DNA from: Halanaerobium sp046541575
Lineage (GTDB): Bacteria > Bacillota > Halanaerobiia > Halanaerobiales > Halanaerobiaceae
Assembly: GCA_046541575.1 (NCBI GenBank)
Contig: JBKHDA010000010.1
Location: forward strand, 1-48,484
Reading direction: 5' to 3'
Length of the DNA stretch: 48,484 nucleotides
Position 1 is the first letter of the stretch, and each line of letters opens with the position of its first letter. Below are positions 16,933 through 25,623 of the stretch, piece by piece. The notes under the pieces are model-generated. The model was given only the letters and a program-made list of their open reading frames with translations. It was not told the origin of the DNA and searched no databases. The position numbers and the translations under genes were made by a program.

Positions 16933-18156
16933 ATGTATGGACTGGTGCTTGAAGGTGGAGGAGCAAAAGGGGCTTATCATATCGGGGCTCTTAAAGCGCT
17001 TGCTGAGCTGAATATTGAAATAGATGCAGTCGCAGGAACCTCTATTGGAGCCATGAATGGAGCTATGTTTGTACAGAATAAATTAGATACTGCATATGAT
17101 TACTGGTATAATATATCCACTTCCAAAGTTTTGGATATAGAAGATAAATATCTTTCTGAAATTCTAAATTTGAGTATTAATCAAAATAATTTATCATATT
17201 TTATTAAAAAAGCCAGAGAGGTTTTTCTGCAAGGTGGTCTTGATAATTCTTTTTTAAAAGAGATTCTTGAGAATAATATTGATGAAGAAAATTTTAGAAA
17301 AACTGATATTGACTTTGCAATTGTTACTTTATCACTGAGTGATTTAAAACCATTAGAATTATTTATAGAGGATATTCCCCAGGGTAAACTGGTAGATTAT
17401 ATAATGGCCAGTTCTTATCTGCCTGCATTTAAAATGCAGAGAATAGATGGCAAAATTTTAATAGATGGAGGATTTTACGAAAATTTACCGATAAATACTC
17501 TTTTGGATAAAGGGTATAAAAAAATTATTGCAATTAGAACATATGGTCTTGGAGATATAGAAAAACAGCTTGATGATGATAAAGAGATAATATTTATTAA
17601 TCCCAGTCAGGAACTGGGGAGAATGCTTAATTTTGATCAGGAAAATGCCCGCAAAAATATTAAAATGGGTTATTATGATACAATGAGATATTTTAAAAAT
17701 TTATCAGGCAGTAAATATTATCTTAATATAAATGAGGAGGAAAGTTTTTTTATAAATTATTTGTTAAAATTAGATAAAAAGATCATAAAAAGACTTTTAA
17801 AACAGCTATCACTGGAGGAAGAACCATACCTTCGCTCTTTTTTTGAAAATTTAATTCCTAAATTAGTAAATTTATTAGAAATTGATTATCAGTCCACTTA
17901 CACTGAAATTGTGGTCGGATTATTAGAAAAATTGGCAGCTTATTTGAAAATAGATAGATATAAAATATACAGTTTTGACGAATTATTAAAAATAGTTAGG
18001 GAAAACTATAGAAAAAAGGATAAAAGTTTAGCCAGAAAGCTACCGGCTTTTATTAAAACGAGCAGTCTGCTGCCAAAACAGCTAAAAGAAGATCTGCTCC
18101 TGGATATTGCAGAAAAGTTATTTATTCAATCAGGGGGAAATGATTTATATGAGTAA
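16933..18156 (+). CDS. Patatin-like phospholipase (RssA/YchK type)
   Basis: Serine acyl hydrolase, 407 aa. Oxyanion loop GGGAKGAYHIG (8-18), nucleophile elbow GTSIG with S37, and catalytic Asp D178 in the IDGGF motif: the complete Ser-Asp dyad of the patatin family. The C-terminal third (about 260-407) is Lys/Leu-rich and helical, with no recognised domain. No signal peptide, so probably cytoplasmic or at the membrane face. By family it releases fatty acids from phospholipids or other lipids. ATG after AAGGAG. The stop overlaps the start of the small zinc-ribbon gene. Confidence 0.9.
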   Translation: MYGLVLEGGGAKGAYHIGALKALAELNIEIDAVAGTSIGAMNGAMFVQNKLDTAYDYWYNISTSKVLDIEDKYLSEILNLSINQNNLSYFIKKAREVFLQGGLDNSFLKEILENNIDEENFRKTDIDFAIVTLSLSDLKPLELFIEDIPQGKLVDYIMASSYLPAFKMQRIDGKILIDGGFYENLPINTLLDKGYKKIIAIRTYGLGDIEKQLDDDKEIIFINPSQELGRMLNFDQENARKNIKMGYYDTMRYFKNLSGSKYYLNINEEESFFINYLLKLDKKIIKRLLKQLSLEEEPYLRSFFENLIPKLVNLLEIDYQSTYTEIVVGLLEKLAAYLKIDRYKIYSFDELLKIVRENYRKKDKSLARKLPAFIKTSSLLPKQLKEDLLLDIAEKLFIQSGGNDLYE

Positions 18157-18355
18157 AAAAAATGAGGATAAAAAGTTAAATGCTGAAAAAGAAATGATAA
18201 GGGACTTAAGAAAAAGAATTTATGGTGAAAGTGATGCTGGCCCAGAATATCCATTTTCTGATAAAAATTGTGTTTTTTGTGGTTCTAAATCCGATCTTCA
18301 GATCTATAAGGACTCTTATGTCTGTCAGGAATGTTTAGAAGATATCTTCAAATAA
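18149..18355 (+). CDS. Small zinc-ribbon-like protein
   Basis: 68-aa protein. The N-terminal half is charged and helical (KNEDKKLNAEKEMIRDL). The C-terminal half has two CxxC pairs (CVFCG and CQEC) about 20 residues apart around a hydrophobic strand, a small zinc ribbon as seen in ClpX-type and DksA-like zinc fingers. The ATG at 18149 is chosen, after CAGGGGG, and overlaps the last codons of the patatin gene, so the two are translationally linked. I do not recognise the family; a binding or adaptor role is inference. Confidence 0.75.
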   Translation: MSKKNEDKKLNAEKEMIRDLRKRIYGESDAGPEYPFSDKNCVFCGSKSDLQIYKDSYVCQECLEDIFK

Positions 18356-18429
18356 AACTTATAAAACTTTAAAAAATTAAGGCTAATTATTTAAATATTA
18401 CTTCAAAAAAATATAAAGGAGTTAACTGA

Positions 18430-19044
18430 ATGAGTGCACTTTTAATCGGAATAGCTGGCGGAACTGCATCAGGTAAAACTACACTTGCAAGAATTTTAAA
18501 GAATTCTTTTCAGGATAAAGTTACGATTTTAAAACACGATTATTATTATTATGACCGCAGTCACTTTAATATGGAAGATCAGAACATCAATTTTGACCAC
18601 CCCGATTCTTTTGAAACAGAATTATTGATCAAGCATCTGCAGAAATTAAAATCAGGTCAATCTATAAAAAGGCCTGTGTATTCATACAAAACGAATGAGA
18701 GACTGTCCGAAAAGAAAGAAGTTACATCTGCACCAATTATTATAGTTGAAGGTATATTAATTTTTCATTATGAAAAGTTAAAAGATTTATTTGATTTAAA
18801 AATTTATGTTGATACAGATGCAGATATTAGACTGTTAAGGAGAATTAGCAGAGATATTAAAGAAAGGGATAGAACTTTTGACTCAGTAAAAAAGCAGTAC
18901 TTAAGTACAGTTAAACCAATGCATCAAAAATTTGTAGAGCCCAGTAAATATCAGGCTGATATAATTATTCCTCACGGTGGGTTAAATGAGATTGCAAATG
19001 ATTTGATTATAAAAAAAATAAAAGACCATCTAAGAGAAGGTTAA
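18430..19044 (+). CDS. udk: Uridine kinase
   Basis: Phosphorylates uridine and cytidine to UMP and CMP in pyrimidine salvage. 204 aa, usual length. Walker A GGTASGKT (10-17), the substrate segment HDYYYYD, NFDHPDSFE, PVYSYKTNER and the IIIVEGILIF strand, then the Arg-rich lid RLLRRISRDIKERDR. ATG after AAAGGAG. It stands between the zinc-ribbon gene (74-nt gap) and a strong terminator. A cytidine deaminase gene farther right (44656) belongs to the same salvage route. Confidence 0.96.
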   Translation: MSALLIGIAGGTASGKTTLARILKNSFQDKVTILKHDYYYYDRSHFNMEDQNINFDHPDSFETELLIKHLQKLKSGQSIKRPVYSYKTNERLSEKKEVTSAPIIIVEGILIFHYEKLKDLFDLKIYVDTDADIRLLRRISRDIKERDRTFDSVKKQYLSTVKPMHQKFVEPSKYQADIIIPHGGLNEIANDLIIKKIKDHLREG

Positions 19045-19048
19045 ATTA

Positions 19049-19076
19049 ATAGCAGCCAGCGCTGCTATATTTTTTT
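19049..19076 (+). terminator. Rho-independent terminator after udk
   Basis: ATAGCAGC-CAGC-GCTGCTAT, a perfect 8-bp stem with a tetraloop, then ATTTTTTT. Confidence 0.92.
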
Positions 19077-19144
19077 GTATTTATTGGTAAAAAAATACAG
19101 GAAAACTAAAATTTGTGTAGAATATTAGTTTAGGAGGTGTATTT

Positions 19145-19783
19145 ATGTTAAAAAATAACAGTAAAAGTATTTTTATTTTAATTGTTTTCTTGAGTCTTGC
19201 TTTTTTGTTTTATTATAATCAGGATGTAAAACAGAATGAAGTACTTAATTCTAATTCTGACTTAAATTTGCTGGCAAATAATAATAGTTCAAATACTGAA
19301 AAAAAAGAAACGGAAATAATTGTCCATTTAAGTGGTGCAGTAAAAAATGCGGGTGTTTATAAATTAAGAGAAAATGATCGCCTCGTTGATTTAATTAAAG
19401 CAGCAGGAGGATTAAATAAAAATGCTGACTTAGCTCAGATTAATCTTGCAGAAAGTTTATTTGATGGACAAAAACTAGTAATTCCTGAAATAATAGATAT
19501 TGATCAATCTTCTGTAAATCTGGATAAATCAAATATTGAAGCAGAAAGCCAGCTTTTAAATAATACTTATGTAGCTGATTCTGACAGTAATATAGTAAAC
19601 ATCAACCAGGCTCCACAGAGTGAATTAGAGAAATTGAGTGGAATTGGTCCTGCAAAAGCTGCAGCTGTAATTAAATATAGAGAGGAGAATGGTATTTTTA
19701 AGAAAAAAGAAGATCTGTTAGAGGTCAGCGGTATTGGTGAAAAAACATTGGAGAATATAAGAGATGAGATTGCTTTAAGATGA
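19145..19783 (+). CDS. comEA: Competence protein ComEA (DNA receptor)
   Basis: Membrane-anchored double-stranded DNA-binding protein for natural transformation. 212 aa. One N-terminal TM segment (about 8-24), an Asn-rich linker, a SLBB domain (about 57-115: IIVHLSGAVKNAGVYKL), and a C-terminal double helix-hairpin-helix domain (about 148-212: VNINQAPQSELEKLSGIGP and LLEVSGIGEKTLENI), which binds DNA. ATG after TAGGAGG. The stop overlaps the ATG of comEC by 4 nt. comEB, found in B. subtilis between them, is absent. Confidence 0.95.
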   Translation: MLKNNSKSIFILIVFLSLAFLFYYNQDVKQNEVLNSNSDLNLLANNNSSNTEKKETEIIVHLSGAVKNAGVYKLRENDRLVDLIKAAGGLNKNADLAQINLAESLFDGQKLVIPEIIDIDQSSVNLDKSNIEAESQLLNNTYVADSDSNIVNINQAPQSELEKLSGIGPAKAAAVIKYREENGIFKKKEDLLEVSGIGEKTLENIRDEIALR

Positions 19784-22104
19784 AAATTAAAAGAAGACCT
19801 GCATTTTTTATTGCGGCAGCATTGATAACAGGAATTTTAAGCAGTTATTTTTTATTTTCTTTAAAAATGTATTTTTTATTTAAAATATTAATGTTTATGG
19901 AAATAACTTATTTAAGTTATTTTATTATAAATAAACTAAAATATACTAAAAGGTCAATTTATATATTTTTAACAATCATTTTCCTTATTTTAGGCTCTTT
20001 TTTATATGCTTATCAAGACTATAAATTTCAGAGCAATTATTCAATCAGTAGATTTACCGGTCAGGATGTTCATTTACTGGCAAAAATCTCATTTGATATG
20101 GGGGATTTAGAAAGTGATCGAGTTCATTTAAAACCATATTATCTTAATGGCCAGCAGGTCAAATACGGGAAAATAATTCTCAACTCAGAAAAATTAAAAG
20201 ATTTCAATGATGGAGATTTAATATCTTTAGAATTAGAATTATCTCAAGCTGATCCTGCCCTTAATCCAGGTTCTTTTTCCTATGCAGACTATTTAAAAAA
20301 ACAGGGGATTTATGCACAGGGGTTTAATGTTCAAAACATTAAACTGCTTCAAAAAAATAGATCCTTTAAAAATATAATTATTAGATTTAAAAAAATACTG
20401 CTTAATAATGTTAATTATTTATTTACTGATAAAAATGCTGCCTTTATTAAAGCAATATTATTAGGAGAAAAAGAATATTTAAGTTATGAGCAGGAATCTC
20501 TGCTGAGAAATGCAGGAGCCAGTCATCTTCTGGCTATATCCGGTCTGCATATAGGTATTATAATTTTAACATTTTCATTTATTTTATTTAAACTTTTTTC
20601 AAAAAAGAAAAATGCCCTCTGCTTACTAAGTTTTTTAACTCTAATTTATATAATAATTGTTGGAGCTGCTGTTTCAATTATTAGAGCCGCCCTACTGGTT
20701 CTAATATTTTTATGGGCAGATCAATTTAAGCGAGAAGGTGATTTTTTAAATATTATCTCAATAACTTTAATAATTAATTTATTAATAGATCCACTGGCCT
20801 TATTTACAGTTTCACTTCAGCTTTCCTATATTCTGGTGCTGGCTTTATTTTATTTAACTCCACTTTTAAGTGAATTTCTGCATCCAATTTTAGCTGTCTC
20901 CCTGTCAGCACAGCTGGCTTCAATTGCAATTACTGCTTATTATTTTAATGAATATGCTTATATTGCTTTAATTACAAATCTCTGGGCAATTCCATATATC
21001 ACTTTTTTACTTCCCCTTATTTTTATTATCATTTTATTATCTCTAATCAGTGCTGAACTTATTTCGGCAGCAGCTTTTCTAATAGAATATTTTTTGGAGA
21101 TTTTATTTAAAGGACTTGAGTTAATGACTCACATTCAGGGTAGAGCTTTAGTAATTGCAGAACCGGAGCTGATAATAATTATTTTATATTATTTATTATT
21201 ATTTACTCTCCCAATTTTTTATAAAAAAAGATATATTTATCTCAGAGCTAGAAAATTTATATTCTGGCAGAAGCTTTCCCTTTTTTTATTAATTATTATT
21301 ATTAGCCTGTTTTTTATTCAACCAAAACCCAATAATCTGGAGATTAGTTTTGCAGCTGTTGGACAGGGTGATGGTATATTAATTCAGTTTCCAGGAGGAA
21401 AAAACATGTTAGTAGATACTGGTCCTCCGGGTATTGACGGCAGAAATGTTGAATACAGTATTATTTCTTATTTAAATTATTTAGGGCTCAGTAAAATTGA
21501 CTATTTAATGATCAGTCATTTTGATGCAGATCATGCAGGAGGTATTTCCCATCTTCTCAGGCGTAAAAAAATTAATAATCTCTTAATCCCTCCCTTTAAA
21601 GAAAAAACTATTTTTCACAATTTGCTTGCAGAAGAGCTTATTAATAAAAATATTAAATTGAATTATTTGACTGCTGATATGTCTTTTGAAATTTCTGAAT
21701 GCAGAATTGATATCCTTAATCCTGAGCCTGATCTGATAAAAGAAGATAGGAATGAAAACTCTATAGTTTTTCTGCTGACTTATCAAAAAAATAAATTTCT
21801 ATTTACCGGTGATATTTCTAAAAAAGGAGAAGCAAGAATTATTGAGAATTATGAGCTGCCTAAAATTGATATTTTAAAAGCCGGTCATCATGGAAGCAGA
21901 ACATCAAGTGGAGAAATTTTGCTAGATGCTTTAAAACCAGAGCTTGCAGTTGTTTCTGTTGGTAAAAATAATTTTGGTCATCCCTCAGCTGAGGTTATAG
22001 AAAGATTTGAAGAAAAATCTATTAAATATCTCCGCACTGATAAAAAAGGAATGATTAAAGTGATTTCTGATGGAGAAAATATTTTCTTAAAAACTTTTAG
22101 ATAA
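19780..22104 (+). CDS. comEC: DNA internalization channel ComEC/Rec2
   Basis: Polytopic channel for single-stranded DNA entry in transformation, 774 aa. N-terminal TMs (about 7-75), then the soluble OB-like DUF4131 domain (about 85-190), the Competence core with multiple TMs from about 245 (AISGLHIGIIIL near 255), and a C-terminal metallo-beta-lactamase-like domain (about 515-774). That domain has SHFDADHAGG near 578-588 and AGHHGSRTSSG near 700, so the metal-binding residues appear intact, suggesting an active nuclease domain. Overlaps comEA by 4 nt. Full length, no frame disruption. Confidence 0.95.
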   Translation: MKIKRRPAFFIAAALITGILSSYFLFSLKMYFLFKILMFMEITYLSYFIINKLKYTKRSIYIFLTIIFLILGSFLYAYQDYKFQSNYSISRFTGQDVHLLAKISFDMGDLESDRVHLKPYYLNGQQVKYGKIILNSEKLKDFNDGDLISLELELSQADPALNPGSFSYADYLKKQGIYAQGFNVQNIKLLQKNRSFKNIIIRFKKILLNNVNYLFTDKNAAFIKAILLGEKEYLSYEQESLLRNAGASHLLAISGLHIGIIILTFSFILFKLFSKKKNALCLLSFLTLIYIIIVGAAVSIIRAALLVLIFLWADQFKREGDFLNIISITLIINLLIDPLALFTVSLQLSYILVLALFYLTPLLSEFLHPILAVSLSAQLASIAITAYYFNEYAYIALITNLWAIPYITFLLPLIFIIILLSLISAELISAAAFLIEYFLEILFKGLELMTHIQGRALVIAEPELIIIILYYLLLFTLPIFYKKRYIYLRARKFIFWQKLSLFLLIIIISLFFIQPKPNNLEISFAAVGQGDGILIQFPGGKNMLVDTGPPGIDGRNVEYSIISYLNYLGLSKIDYLMISHFDADHAGGISHLLRRKKINNLLIPPFKEKTIFHNLLAEELINKNIKLNYLTADMSFEISECRIDILNPEPDLIKEDRNENSIVFLLTYQKNKFLFTGDISKKGEARIIENYELPKIDILKAGHHGSRTSSGEILLDALKPELAVVSVGKNNFGHPSAEVIERFEEKSIKYLRTDKKGMIKVISDGENIFLKTFR

Positions 22105-22196
22105 AGTATTTGGGATCTTAAAATTTTTATCACTGGAGAGCAGAGCAAAAATATGTTAAACTAATTAAGAACTATAAGTGAACTGAGGTGCAGAAA

Positions 22197-23201
22197 ATGG
22201 ATGTAGAAGAATATATCAAAAAAGAAAAAAAGCCGAAAAAAGTATATTATATTTATGCTGAAAATTCATATTTAAGAAATAAATTTAAGCAGGAATTCAT
22301 TAGAAAATTTGTGCCGGAGGAGATACGAGATTTTAACCTTTCTTATGTTAATCCCGGTGATCAATACTTAAAAAGACTGTCAAATGCAGTTCAAACTCCA
22401 CCTATGGGAGCAGAAAAAAGATTTGTGATTTCTCATTTTGAGGAAGAGTCTCTTAATCAGAAGCAGCAGGAAAAACTTTTAGAAATATTTGAGAAAATTG
22501 ATCAAAGCTCTACTCTGATTTTTTTAACAGCTAATAAAGTAGATAAAAGAAAAAAGTTTTATCTGACTTTAAAAAAGACTGCAGAATATCAAGAATTTAA
22601 GACACCTCGTTATCGTGATTTAGATAATTGGATCACTGATCGGTTTAATGATCATAACAAAAAGATTGATAGGCAGAGTATAAAAATGCTGGAAAATATG
22701 TTCAGCAATAAACTTGAGATTTTAAATAGTGAAATAGAAAAAATTATAACTCGCTATCCTGATAAACAGCGCTTATCTTACTCTGATCTTAAAAAAATTA
22801 TCAGTAGAGAAAAATTTATTGAGGATGAGGAAATTTTTAAGTTTTTAGATTTAATTGGTGATAAAAAAACTGACAGGGCCCTTTTAACTTTAAAAGAAAT
22901 GCTCAATAAAGGTGTTTACCCCTTATATTTATTGACCATGCTTAAAAATCAGATTGAACTTTTAATGCAGGTTAAATTTTACAGTCAGTACACTCATAAT
23001 AATAAAAAGATTGCTAAAAAGTTAGATAAACATCCCTATCCAGTCAAGAAAGCACTGCAGAGAAGTGGGAATTTTACTCAAAAAGAACTGGAAAATATTT
23101 TAGAGGAGATACTAAGGGCAAATTATCATTTTTTAACAGGTTATTACCCCGATCAGAATACTGCTCTGGAAATGATTATTATCAAATTAGCTGCATATTA
23201 A
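22197..23201 (+). CDS. holA: DNA polymerase III subunit delta
   Basis: Clamp-loader subunit that opens the beta clamp. 334 aa. Typical delta architecture: N-terminal AAA+-like fold without a working P-loop (VYYIYAENSYLRNKF near 17-31), the PPMGAEKRFVI stretch, then the collar domain at the C-terminus with LTMLKNQIELLMQV. ATG 22197 is chosen, because the in-frame GTG 22188 is part of the TGAGGTG ribosome site. Its place between comEC and rpsT is the conserved Firmicutes order. Confidence 0.93.
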   Translation: MDVEEYIKKEKKPKKVYYIYAENSYLRNKFKQEFIRKFVPEEIRDFNLSYVNPGDQYLKRLSNAVQTPPMGAEKRFVISHFEEESLNQKQQEKLLEIFEKIDQSSTLIFLTANKVDKRKKFYLTLKKTAEYQEFKTPRYRDLDNWITDRFNDHNKKIDRQSIKMLENMFSNKLEILNSEIEKIITRYPDKQRLSYSDLKKIISREKFIEDEEIFKFLDLIGDKKTDRALLTLKEMLNKGVYPLYLLTMLKNQIELLMQVKFYSQYTHNNKKIAKKLDKHPYPVKKALQRSGNFTQKELENILEEILRANYHFLTGYYPDQNTALEMIIIKLAAY

Positions 23202-23208
23202 AAAAATC

Positions 23209-23228
23209 AGCAGCTTAATTAAGCTGCT
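23209..23228. terminator. 20-bp perfect palindrome, likely bidirectional terminator
   Basis: AGCAGCTTAATTAAGCTGCT. On the plus strand it is followed by AAACTTTTT (holA end); on the minus strand by GATTTTTTT (rpsT side). Confidence 0.65.
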
Positions 23229-23245
23229 AAACTTTTTAATAAACA

Positions 23246-23275
23246 AAAAACTCATCCATCTGGATGAGTTTAATA
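23246..23275 (-). terminator. Rho-independent terminator of rpsT (bidirectional)
   Basis: ACTCATCC/GGATGAGT with loop ATCT. On the minus strand it is followed by TTTTTTG, a strong terminator for rpsT. On the plus strand it is followed by TTAATAATTT. A third palindrome, AAAAGATAGCTATCTTTT (23280-23297), lies between it and rpsT. Confidence 0.8.
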
Positions 23276-23317
23276 ATTTAAAAGATAGCTATCTTTTAGA
23301 TATATTTTAATTAATAA

Positions 23318-23578
23318 TTACATGTTATTATACATCTTTGTGAGGCGGGATTTTTTTCGGGCTGCATTGTTCTTATGAAGAATATTTCTTGTTACAGCCT
23401 TATCGATGACCTTTTTAGTCTCTTTTAACTGTTCTGCAGCAGCTTCTTTGTCCCCTGCTTCAACTGCCTTTTCCATATTTTTAATGGCATTTTTTAATCT
23501 TTCTTTCCATTCTTTGTTTTGAGCAGTTTTCTTTTCTGTTACCTTAACTCTTTTCTTAGCAGATTTAATAATAGGCAT
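23318..23578 (-). CDS. rpsT: 30S ribosomal protein S20
   Basis: Primary 16S rRNA-binding protein of the small subunit. 86 aa, Lys/Arg-rich, with the standard start MPIIKSAKKRVKVTEKK and end NAARKKSRLTKM. ATG after GAGGGGGTGA. Transcribed opposite to holA and lepA, with its own promoter and terminator. Confidence 0.97.
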   Translation of the reverse strand: MPIIKSAKKRVKVTEKKTAQNKEWKERLKNAIKNMEKAVEAGDKEAAAEQLKETKKVIDKAVTRNILHKNNAARKKSRLTKMYNNM

Positions 23579-23640
23579 CTAACTTCACCCCCTCTTAAAA
23601 GTAAGTATTTATAGTGTCAGACTTGATTTGCAACATTTCA

Positions 23641-23669
23641 ATTTTAACATGTTGTTATCGAAAATGCAA
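23641..23669 (-). promoter_or_regulatory. rpsT promoter
   Basis: Minus strand: TTGCAT (23669-23664), 17-nt spacer, TAAAAT (23646-23641). It lies about 60 nt upstream of the rpsT start. Confidence 0.7.
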
Positions 23670-23744
23670 GAACTAAATTCAAAAATCACCTCCGCCAAAA
23701 AGAGTTTAAAAATTAAGGTGCTAAAATAATGATAAAAAAGAGAA

Positions 23745-23773
23745 TTGATTAATAGGCTTAAGTATAATATAAT
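23745..23773 (+). promoter_or_regulatory. lepA promoter
   Basis: TTGATT (23745-23750), exact 17-nt spacer, perfect TATAAT (23768-23773). Divergent from the rpsT promoter, with about 75 nt between the -35 boxes. Confidence 0.8.
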
Positions 23774-23835
23774 TAAAGTGCTGTGAATAGTATTTTAGTC
23801 CAGCAAAATGATTTAGTAAAAAGGAGGAAGCTTTT

Positions 23836-25623
23836 TTGCAGACTGATAAAATTAGAAACTTTTGCATAATTGCTCATATTGATCACGGGAAATCAACTCT
23901 TGCTGATCGTATGTTAGAATATACAGGAACAATTACAGACCGCAAAATGCAGGAACAGGTTTTAGATAAGATGGATTTAGAAAGAGAAAGAGGAATTACA
24001 ATTAAAGCTCAGGCGGTAACCATTGATCATCAGGGATATGAGCTGAATTTAATTGATACCCCCGGCCATGTTGATTTTGCCTATGAGGTATCCAGAAGTC
24101 TGGCTGCCTGTGAGGGTGCTCTTTTAGTTATTGATGCAGCTCAGGGAGTTGAGGCCCAGACAATGGCCAATATTTATCTGGCTTTAGAGCACGATTTAGA
24201 AATTATTCCGGTTATTAATAAGATAGACCTCCCTTCAGCAAATCCTCAGCGGGTTAAAGAACAGCTTTTAGATATTGGTATTGATCCGGATGAGGCAATC
24301 TTAGCAAGTGCTAAAGAGGGAACAAATATTGACCAGATTCTGGAGGCAATTATTGAGCGAGTTCCAGAGCCCTATAATGGAGAGAACCAGCCTTTAAGAG
24401 CTCTGATTTTTGATACACTTTATGACTCCTATCAGGGGGTAATTGCCTATGTTAGAGTTATGGAGGGATCAGTAAAAAAAGGTGATAAAATTCTACTGAT
24501 GTCCAACCAAAAAAGTTATGAAGTAGATGAGGTTGGATTTTTTGGTCCGGCGATGCAGAAAAAAGATGAGCTGAGCTCAGGTGAAGTTGGTTATATTATC
24601 TCCGGAATTAAAGATGTCCGCAACTGCCGGGTTGGAGATACAATTACTTTAAAGAAGAATCCTGCTGAAAAAGCTCTTCCCGGTTATAAGAAAGTGCAGC
24701 CAATGGTTTTTAGTGGGCTGTATCCGACTGATAATGCTGATTATGAAGTTTTAAAAGAAGCTTTAGAAAAGCTGCAGTTAAATGATGCCTCATTTACTTT
24801 TGAACCTGAAACTTCAGAAGCTCTGGGTTTTGGCTTCCGCTGTGGATTTTTGGGTCTGCTGCATATGGAAGTTATTCAGGAAAGATTAGAAAGAGAATAT
24901 GATCTTGACCTGGTAATTACAGCTCCCAGTGTGGAATATCAGATAATTAAAAAGAATGGTGAAGAATTAAAAATAGAAAATCCGGCTGCTTTTCCGGAAC
25001 AGAGTGAAATTGATAAAATAAAAGAACCCTTTGTGACTGCAGAAGTTCATCTGCCGGAAGAATATGTAGGACAGGCAATGGAGCTCTGTCAGGATAATCG
25101 TGGTGAATTTAAAGATATGCAGTATGTAGATCAGGATCGGGTAACCTTAAAATATGAGATGCCCTTAAGTGAAATTATTACAGACTTTTTTAATCAGCTC
25201 AAATCAAAAACCAGAGGTTATGCAACATTAGATTATGAATTAAAAGGATACAAGGAATCAAAACTTGTTAAACTTGATATTTTAGTTAACAAAGAAGTTG
25301 TAGATGCTTTATCTACGATTGTACATGATGAACATTCATATCAGGAAGGTAATGCACTTGCAAGAAGATTAAAGGAAGTTATTCCACGCCATATGTTTAA
25401 AGTTCCAATTCAGGCTGCTGTTGGTGGCAAAATTATAGCTCGAGTTAATATTCCTGCTGTGCGCAAGGATGTGCTGCAGAAGTGTTATGGTGGAGATGTC
25501 AGCCGTAAGCGCAAATTATTAGAAAAGCAAAAAGAAGGAAAAAAGCGTATGAAACAGGTTGGAAGTGTGGAAATTCCTCAGGAAGCCTTTATGACAGTTT
25601 TAGAAAGGGATGAAAATGCCTAG
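23836..25623 (+). CDS. lepA: Elongation factor 4 (LepA)
   Basis: Ribosome-associated GTPase involved in translation fidelity and 30S biogenesis. 595 aa. P-loop AHIDHGKS (13-20), RERGITIKA switch I, DTPGHVDF, NKIDLPSA, and the LepA-specific C-terminal domain (CYGGDVSRKRKLLEKQKEGKK). TTG start 8 nt after AAGGAGGA; no nearby ATG fits. The gene overlaps hemW by a few nucleotides. The spore-protease genes gpr and spoIIP, which often precede lepA, are missing. Confidence 0.97.
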   Translation: MQTDKIRNFCIIAHIDHGKSTLADRMLEYTGTITDRKMQEQVLDKMDLERERGITIKAQAVTIDHQGYELNLIDTPGHVDFAYEVSRSLAACEGALLVIDAAQGVEAQTMANIYLALEHDLEIIPVINKIDLPSANPQRVKEQLLDIGIDPDEAILASAKEGTNIDQILEAIIERVPEPYNGENQPLRALIFDTLYDSYQGVIAYVRVMEGSVKKGDKILLMSNQKSYEVDEVGFFGPAMQKKDELSSGEVGYIISGIKDVRNCRVGDTITLKKNPAEKALPGYKKVQPMVFSGLYPTDNADYEVLKEALEKLQLNDASFTFEPETSEALGFGFRCGFLGLLHMEVIQERLEREYDLDLVITAPSVEYQIIKKNGEELKIENPAAFPEQSEIDKIKEPFVTAEVHLPEEYVGQAMELCQDNRGEFKDMQYVDQDRVTLKYEMPLSEIITDFFNQLKSKTRGYATLDYELKGYKESKLVKLDILVNKEVVDALSTIVHDEHSYQEGNALARRLKEVIPRHMFKVPIQAAVGGKIIARVNIPAVRKDVLQKCYGGDVSRKRKLLEKQKEGKKRMKQVGSVEIPQEAFMTVLERDENA

